Source: Podocnemis expansa (taxonomy: Eukaryota > Chordata > Testudines > Podocnemididae). From it: 64,000 nucleotides of DNA. The translations under genes were made by a program, and so were the position numbers. Of this stretch, positions 56,661 through 64,000 are shown one piece after another. Every line of letters starts with the position of its first letter. Position 1 is the first letter of the stretch. The stretch spans positions 58,320,584 through 58,384,583 of the forward strand of contig ML681963.1 in NCBI GenBank assembly GCA_007922195.1, read 5' to 3'. The notes under the pieces were generated by a model. The model ran no database searches and was not told the DNA's origin. It saw only the letters and a list, made by a program, of their open reading frames with translations.

Positions 56661-58017
56661 ATTGACAGGAATTCCTGCCTGTAAAGCATCCCTAGCTAGA
56701 TTTCCCCCGCTCAGAGGCCCTCTTCTCTGCTGACCATCCAGGTAAACTAATAGGAAAGTTTAGACAAACAAGCTGAGATCCTAGTCCCCAGTCCAGTCCC
56801 TTGTTTAAGGATGAAAGTTCCACACAAACAGAAGCAATGGGTATTTGGGAGGAAGATATTTGTATCTAGATCCCAGATTTCAATCCTTGGGCTGTAACGC
56901 AGAAAACACCCATGGGGGGAGAAGCAAGAATTTCATGCAGCAGCTGAGGAGCAACCAGTGAGGCTGTCTGCTGTTTGGAATGGCCCTTTATCTTAGGGCA
57001 GTCAAAACTCAGAGGGAGCTTTGGTCTTTTCCAAGGGTTTTATCAGTAACTGGGCACTCAGAGGGAACTGCACTGTTCAGCTTGTGGCATCTAGGGCCAC
57101 ATGCTAACCCATGGCATTACAAAGATCTAGACTGTTCAGTTCATCTATGCTTCCGTCTCCATTTTCGTGGGGATTGTCTCATGTTCGCTACACTCTGCCA
57201 GCTGTGTCCTCAGCAGCAATGTTCAAATTACCACATGGGATCCCTTGGCCCAAACCACACCAAACCAATTACTCCAAACCCATCACTGTACATTTTGCTA
57301 CTCTAGACACAGATGGCTGGAAGAGGCTCTCAGGAGTGTCAAATGGAAAGCACTTGCTGTTCTTTTCCCTGGGAAGTGTGAAGAAGCAGGCTCCCCTGAG
57401 TCTTGGATTGTAGGAACCAGTCAAAGGAGTCTGAAATTCTCTGGCCTAAGACATTATGTTCAAAGTTTATCTAATCACATGCCTGGGTTCCTCCTGCCGT
57501 AAAGGCAGACTTTACCTGCCAAGCCACAAGTTACATGAGCTTGCATGACCTAAGAGGCAATATTGCAGCACAAACACAAGCGAACTAGCTAGGTGGTCTC
57601 CAGTTACTGTCACCAGAGCCAGCGGATCTCCTCTGAAATGAGAAGGGCAAAGGAGCTTAAAACAGATGGAAAGTGGTGGTGCTCAAGTTTTGTTTTAGGC
57701 AGTTTCTGGCCCTGAAGGAAGAGGAGGTTGACAAATTCTGGCCCCACATCCACATACACCTGCTCCCTTCCCCCCATCTTGATTTATATCAACTGTCTTA
57801 CAGAGCAGCCTCTGCAATGTCATTACTTCTGATGGAAATCTGCACCACCAAGCAACAAGGAATAATTAGGGTTGCAGAGCTGCTGGCAGGCTTTTGGGGC
57901 CACTGGACTCTAAAGAGCCCAGCTGGCAATGAGCAGAGGGCCCAGCCCAGAGGGGATGGAGGCTCTGGCTGCCCAGCTTGATCCCCATCCAACCAAAAAC
58001 AAGAGAGCGTACAGGAG
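56661..58017. other. Unassigned DNA
   Basis: Nothing recognisable. Frames of about 100-110 codons overlap each other on the plus strand at 56980-57500 without domains. Confidence 0.35.
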
Positions 58018-58147
58018 ACTTCAAAGCTTCTGACAAAGTGGGATTTTCTCCCACAGAAGCTCATGCACTAATAAATGTTAGTCTTTAAGTGGCACAGGAC
58101 TCCTTGTTTCTTTTACTGAACTGGACTAACACGACTGCCCCTTTGGA
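58018..58147 (+). mobile_element. PLE 3' end fragment
   Basis: CTTCAAAGCTTCTGACAAAG, the hairpin GTGGGATTTTCTCCCAC, then GGCACAGGACTCCTTGTTTC to ACACGACTGCCCCTTTGG. The ribozyme-like boxes are mutated (CTGACAA, AGAAGC). Confidence 0.65.
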
Positions 58148-59879
58148 ACCTGATTTCGTGTAGTGTGGTTGGGAAAGAAGTGAAAGGAAAAAGAACCTGA
58201 AATGCAAAGCATTGATTATTAATGCCACAATTTGGCTTTGCTGCTATTCATTTGAGGTGAAAGTTCCCCTGTACACAAGGCCTCTGGCGTGACACTAGGC
58301 ACCTCTTCCTTTACAGGGACTTTGGACTAATGGTATTTAAGCAGGACATGAGCCTAGCGCTGCACATCTGCATGTAGAGAATTGCACCCTAAGGTGATAG
58401 CAAAAGGGCCAATGTTTCCAGGAAAACACAACTCCTCCCTTTAATGTTCAGCAACACAACTTATTTAAATGAGGAGGGAAGCCCAGGTTTGTTGACTTTT
58501 GTTTGACTACCCATTTAAAAAGGATAAAACTGCACATAAGCATTACAGTTTGGACAGGGCCTGAGATGCTCATGGCACTTTACGAAGAAATAAATTAGCC
58601 TCTGCCCAGAAGAGCTGACAAACTAAGAGGGTGCCCACTGAAGTCCGCAGGATTCTTTCCATTGGCTTCAGGGGAAACTGAATGGGGACTTACATTAAAT
58701 AAATACAATAAAGGCACAAATAACCAAGGAATGTGAGACAGGGCACAGAAGAACTTGGGTTATAGCTATAACTGATCACAGGAAACTTGTTACTCCCTCT
58801 TAGTTCCTTTCTCGGTTTATTTTTTAACCTATTAAAATGTGGGGCCCACACACAAAAAGGAGGCCAGCTGTGAAGGGAGGAATTGGCATTCTGGTCAGGA
58901 AGGATATTCCAAACACATGTGAAAGTCTTCTAATCTATTTTTTGTCAGTGCACATAATGGGCTTTAAAACACAAGGAAGCAAGTTCCAGTGGAGCTGAAG
59001 CATCTGGTTTGAACAGATGACCTGTGGTTTGGACAGGTCAGCAACACAGAGGACTGAGCTTACTTCTCTGGTACACGTTTCTTCCAAGGACTGTTACTCA
59101 CAACACTTGGAACACTCACTCTGCCTTGTGTGACGGGAGATATCCAATTGCACATTAGTGACCAGAACTGCAAGCCAAGGCGATTACAAAGTATTGGGGG
59201 GAGGGAGGTCTGTCTATTTTGGTGGCAATGTTTTCAGTCTAGTACATGAGGTTTCTGCATCTAAGGAGACAATAGCAATCAAAGACTGCTAATCAAAACC
59301 TGTGTCAGAGCCATTCAGCATGATTTTAAGTGCAACGGTTGACCCCAGATCAATATCCTATACTCACACATATGGAGAAAAACTCAAGTGCACGTGATTC
59401 CCTCCAGCAAGCAGTGCAGTGTTTATGCTACACTCATCTACAGCTCCCCACCACAGGGCCTTGCAGCAAGCAGCTCAGCAAAGGAAAAGCATTTTAGTTG
59501 AAGAGTTACTGGGACCATTAACTAGAGCCGAAGGAAGCACCCAATGTGAGGCACTTGAACTATGGATAAACAGAACTAAGCAGTGGCAACTGGGAAGTAG
59601 ATCAGTATCTCTTGACTCATCTTTAACCCTTTTGGGACAATACACCTCCAATATTCAGGACTAGGGAAGACATTTCACTCTGGTAGGTGTGAAGGCAAAA
59701 TGCTAATTGCTCATCCTTTGTCTCTACAGAAAACCCAGTCTCTAACAGGCATAAGCTGTGGTGGTCCAATTCAAGTGTTCTCAATGTGGCATACACAACC
59801 ACTCTGATCTTCCCGTGTTGCTAGAGGGGAGGTGAATTCCAGTGTGGAAAAGGCTGAGATCCACTGGCGTAACAGGCTG
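58148..59879. other. Mostly unassigned DNA, possible L3/MIR debris
   Basis: At about 58540-58770, TACAGTTTGGACAGGGCCTG and CCATTGGCTTCAGGGGAAAC resemble an old LINE/SINE remnant of reptiles. No gene recognised. Confidence 0.35.
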
Positions 59880-60030
59880 AGCATCAGAAGATCTGGATTG
59901 CATTCCCAGTTACGTCACCAACTTGAGTGATCTTGGACAAATCCCTTCTAAACTCTGCACCCCATTTTCCTCATTATTAAGCAGGGACAATAGCTCTGAC
60001 ATTGCCTTTGTGAAGGGCTGCATCACTCAT
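59880..60030 (+). repeat. MIR SINE
   Basis: GAGCATCAGAAGATCTGGATTG (head), GTGATCTTGGACAAATCCCTTC (core) and CCCCATTTTCCTCATTATTAA (tail) keep the MIR order. Confidence 0.65.
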
Positions 60031-61682
60031 AGTAACTTCTTCTCCTCTGGTTCTGAAAGCATTACAGCTGAGGCCCTCAATATCTGGTATAAGAGGCAAG
60101 GTACCATTCAAGGAGTCACTAATGAATCTTGACATGAGTGGGGTCTCTCCCTTCACCAGCAGTCATCAGACAACAAGACGCCATCTGTGAGACCATCATC
60201 CTTCCTCTGAAGAGCACTGCTGTCAGAGCTCAAACACCCACTCAGCTAATACTAAAAACACAAGGTCAAAACAGGGTGATTTCCAGCAGAGACAAGCTCA
60301 GCTAGGAGGGGGTCCCCAGTGGGCTTGCTGCAGCTCATGAAAATAGAAACCAAGTGGCAGCAGTATGCAAAGTGCATTCCCAGCTAGCTCAGTCACTGGA
60401 CAGAGGACTTCACAAACTAGTCAACTCTCTCCCACCTGCTAGTCAGACACCAGTGTCTGAACTGAGGCCTCTGGGGAAGGTCAGGTCAGCCCAGTCCTGA
60501 AGCCTCCAGATACTGTCTCTCCTTTCACTATTAGCATCTTAATTTCTTTGTTCAGAGATATTAATCTTTGTGTAGGGCTGTCCTCTGGAGGGGCTTGTGT
60601 ACTATTGCAAAACATATGTTTAGAAAAGACTGGCAGCGGCACAGAGGAGAGAAGTGTGCAGCAAGAAATCCCTGCAAGTGAGCAATTCCCAAGTGCCAGT
60701 AACAACATCTAGACACTAAAGAGTGGTGTGAGAAAGAAGCTAACAAGGTCTGGCTCCAGGAAGAATGCAAAAGGCCAGCTGTAAGCCACAGCACCCCCAG
60801 CAGCACAGATCCAAGAGGAGCCTTTCTGGGAAACCAGCTCAAGTCCTTATGCTGGGAAACCTTCAGGGACAGGGGACCTAGAGGCCAAATGCTGGCAAAC
60901 TGCTTCATCAGTTAAGGCAAGCCCAAGTGTTTTCTATTTCTATTTCTAGCTAAATCATTTGTGTCAGCCCTGCAAATCTCCAGAGACAATGTGTAAGCCA
61001 GGCTGCTTCCTTTGGGAAGGGGAACTTGGCACTTTGTTGGGCCCTGCCTACATACACTAGGCCACTTTTAGAACATTCCCACCATTGCTGACATCCCTGC
61101 AGTCCTAATATGGATGGGCTGGGGGCGCTGCTTTAATGCCATGCTGATCTGACCACGCTGGGCAAGGCTACGTGCATTCCCATGGCTGCAGCTAGATGCT
61201 GCTCAGAGCGCAGCTACGCAGCCCGTGCCCGCCGCTTTTCCTTGCATTCTGCCAGTGGGCAGTCTCCACAAAGGCACTGACATGGACAAGACTCTCAGAG
61301 GACAGGCTTTAACCAAAAGGGGAGCTGTATTGCTTTGATGAGTGGGGTTTTGGGGGGGGGGGTGGATCTGGATGCCATGGGGACTTCTCCCAACCTCTAT
61401 GTTTCAGAGAGAAGTCGGAGGGGGGGCGCATGTGGTGACAGAGAAAATGGTGATGACCATGAAAGCTTTCATTTGGGATTCTTCTCCAACACCAGTTCAA
61501 TTGGGCTTGTCTGTGGGGGTACACAAAACACAGAAGAGGATGAGTGTCAGCTTCAATCTGCTCTAATCATACAGTTGGAAAAGAGCAAGCACACATAGGA
61601 GTCTCTTGGGGCTCCTCAGCTTGGATGAATGCCAACATACAGGATCCCTGCTTTCACCATTCACCGAATGTGATCCCGAAAG
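60031..61682. other. Unassigned DNA
   Basis: A small GC-rich, CpG-containing patch (61195-61250) is the only promoter-like composition right of FHL3. It is too short to call. There is a G run at 61351-61362. Confidence 0.35.
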
Positions 61683-61684
61683 TA

Positions 61685-61949
61685 GGGTTACCAGGTACCA
61701 GAGAATGGAAAGGAGAACAGGGAAGTTCGAGAAGGACGACATTGGAGGACACATGGAGAAAATGTAGTATTAATGTAATATTCTTTTGTATTTAGGGGGC
61801 CCTGGAACACTTCCCCCTAAAAATAGGGTGTTCTGGGTCATTCCAGCATACTTTAACCCCGTAAGTAAAAAGCCAGACAAAATCCAGTATTTTTAAAATG
61901 CCTGCTGGACGGAGGATGTGTTCTCCTTTTGCCTGACATCTAGTAACTC
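61685..61949 (+). mobile_element. TA-flanked TIR repeat, inverse copy of 12883-13169
   Basis: The ends GGGTTACCAGGTACCAG and CCTGACATCTAGTAACTC are imperfect inverted repeats with TA on both sides (61683-61684, 61950-61951). The interior matches the other copy in reverse complement, including CCCTAAAAATAGGGTGTTC. Noncoding; a Tc1/mariner-type MITE is possible. Confidence 0.6.
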
Positions 61950-61951
61950 TA

Positions 61952-62879
61952 CCCAAAGCCTGTACTCCCCCCCAATACAGTTCCCAACAATGTAATTGCT
62001 TCGACAGCAAGAGTCCAAGAGCAGCTCGTTGCAAAGCAAGTCAAAGTATAACAGTAAATTGTAAGGAGTGATCTGGATGTTACCCAACAAGTCTTCTCTA
62101 ACTTCTGCAGTCCCATATGTTCCCCTCCACATTACCAACATCCTCTGCAACTCAAATAAATAGCAGCTTTGAATGGCTCTGGAAACATCTCCCACACCTA
62201 TTTCAAAAAGCAGCAAAACTTCTGCATCTGGAAAGGGCATTTCTGAGGAAAGACACATAACAGCAGCTCAAGAGCCTTGACCAGGAAGTGAAGAGAAGTG
62301 CTCTGTCTTGTCTCAACTTTGTGGTAAACCTTTCTGGCTGTAGAGGAACAAATGTTGTCCAAGACCACAGAAAGCACATGCTGCATCTGTGCCCAAACTC
62401 AGCAATTTCCTAACAGTGTGGGCAGAGTTTTATTACCTAATTTCCAGGTGTGCTGTCAGCATGAGTCTTGGTTGGCTTCAGATAAAAGTGGGAAGGGAAA
62501 GTGTTCCCAGTCCTGAATGTGTCTGCATAATTAATTGTAATTACTATCCAAGGCCTTTTCATCCTTTAAAGTTACGTCACTTTCTCAGGCTCATATCTTA
62601 CCAAGACCTTTTCATCTGCTGCTTCTGCAGGACGGCAAAATGTGCAAGACAGATCACAATGGGGTTGCTGGGGCCCTGCCAGCACAACCCACAGAAGAAG
62701 AAATACAAAGGATTCCAATGTAAAAGCGCCTGTACAGCTCAGCTGACTTGACGGACGTACAGAGCATGACACTTGGACAGATACCCAAACACTTTACAGT
62801 CTACCTAGAATGACGCTCACTTCATTACCTCTAGGACCCTACCATGCAGAATCCTTTAACATTGGCTCCAAGTACCATA
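61952..62879. other. Unassigned DNA
   Basis: Nothing recognisable. Confidence 0.35.
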
Positions 62880-63200
62880 GGAAAACCAGGCATCCTCACA
62901 GTGGAACAGAACAGTGGTCCATCTAGTCCAGTACCCTGTCACATTCAGAGAAAGGTGTAAAGGACCCTGCAGTAGGAAGATATGGAATAAATTCTCTTCC
63001 TAACCCCACACTCATGCCTTGAAGCAGGAAAGTTTAATATCCCTTCCAAAACTCCTGTGTTTTCTTACATTTATTATAATCCTAAGTGTCTCATTTCTTT
63101 CTGAATTCTGCTAACCTGCTGATTTCAATGATCTCGTGTGGCAATGAATTCCATGGGCAAACTGAACTGTGTGAAGTATATCCTTTTAGTAAGCAAGGGA
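62880..63200 (-). mobile_element. CR1-like LINE 3' region, antisense
   Basis: GTGGTCCATCTAGTCCAGTA, GGCAATGAATTCCATGGGCA and CTGTGTGAAGTATATCCTTTT follow the antisense order of the CR1 3' untranslated region. Diverged. Confidence 0.65.
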
Positions 63201-64000
63201 CCCATCTCAGAGGGTTCCAAGGTACTCTGGAGCAAGCCTGCTGCCTCCGCAGTGTTCCCAGCCTAAGGAATGAGGGAGGGCAAGCACAGGACTTGAACAC
63301 AGCTCTCCACATGGCATCTTGCAAAAAAAGTAACAGACTCCCAGGGTACCAGAGAGGTCAGTTTTCCCCTTAATGCACATATGACTCCCTCTAATAGCAA
63401 ACAGCTACCCCCACATTTTCCTCCCTTAGTTTCCTAATCTCTTATCAGCAGAAATCCCATCTCTATTCTGTAATGTGAGTGTTCAGCCCTTACTAGCTAT
63501 TTGTCATTGCCTATCTTCACATCTTTATTAGCTCATATTTGCTTTGGCTGCACATCCAAGCAGTAGTTTAACCAGAGTGAAAAAGGAAAATCTTGGACTC
63601 TTAACAATAGCAATGAAGTTTAATCTGTCACTGGAGACAGTTACTTGACTCCTATTGGTGGCTGGTACAGGCAGGGTCAAGTGTAACATGTGGCAAAGGA
63701 AGCACTAGGGAAGCCAGGCAGCTGCAGCTCCAACACTAGGCATTTCCTTGTGTTATTCTGAGTTCCCTTGTCCCCTCATGTGCAGAGGGAACAACTCCAG
63801 CTGTCCAGTCACCTGCATGGGCTTCTCAGCCGGCTGGATTTATGGGTTATGAATGATGTTAACTGTCTGGATTGGCTCTGGCTGGCTGCTTAGTCATTCA
63901 GCACTATGTTAGGAAGCTTGAAACAGTTAAGCTTTTGTGCTTGACACTGGCCCCCAGCTTTGGACCTGGAAGCTGATCTGGATTCCTGATCAGAAATGGC
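63201..64000. other. Unassigned DNA to window end
   Basis: No gene or repeat recognised. Confidence 0.35.

Noticed and set aside
23241..64000. UTP11 or POU3F1 exons to the right of FHL3
   Set aside because: No reading frame resembles either protein in any frame examined; absence by eye is not proof.

Overview
This is a 64 kb piece of vertebrate nuclear DNA, most likely from a non-avian reptile; a turtle fits best and a crocodilian is the alternative. The basis is one intron-split vertebrate gene (FHL3) in a dense background of CR1 LINEs, Penelope-like elements (PLEs), MIR-type SINEs, hAT elements and small foldback DNA transposons, with no Alu or L1. The species assignment is inferred from repeat content only.

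The only protein-coding gene I can support is FHL3, on the minus strand. Its complete 279-codon coding sequence lies in five exons between 23214 and 19426. Every intron has GT/AG borders, all frames join, and a poly(A) signal lies about 200 bases past the stop. A spliced 5' UTR segment precedes the ATG, but the upstream noncoding exon and promoter were not located. No sign of the mammalian neighbours (SF3A3, UTP11, POU3F1) was found.

Layout. 1-2.3 kb: a nested block of a foldback element with GC-rich tandem repeats, an antisense CR1 split by a PLE end, more foldback elements and an inverted pair of PLE ends. 2.3-6.6 kb: mostly unassigned. 6.6-14.5 kb: PLE ends, three clean hAT insertions with 8-bp target duplications, one probable hAT-like element, a foldback element and a TA-flanked repeat. 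14.5-19.2 kb: unassigned DNA downstream of FHL3. 19.2-23.2 kb: FHL3. 23.2-27 kb: unassigned, with a MIR. 27-35.8 kb: a heavily nested block built around a decayed Ty3/gypsy retrotransposon that was hit by a GC-rich hAT element in its reverse transcriptase and by a foldback element near the end of pol; the latter holds a 400-base assembly gap. A possible LTR start lies on each side. A CR1 3' end follows. 35.8-64 kb: low-density repeats (PLE ends, one truncated PLE with a GIY-YIG endonuclease, MIRs, CR1 pieces, one small hAT) in otherwise unassigned DNA.

Nothing here forms an operon or multi-gene system. The most interesting signals are in the mobile DNA. The PLE 3' ends carry a hammerhead-ribozyme-like core and occur again and again as inverted pairs. 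Two non-autonomous hAT families show textbook 8-bp duplications, and one family is a GC-rich, internally repetitive type that hit the gypsy element. Insertion order can be read directly at several sites.
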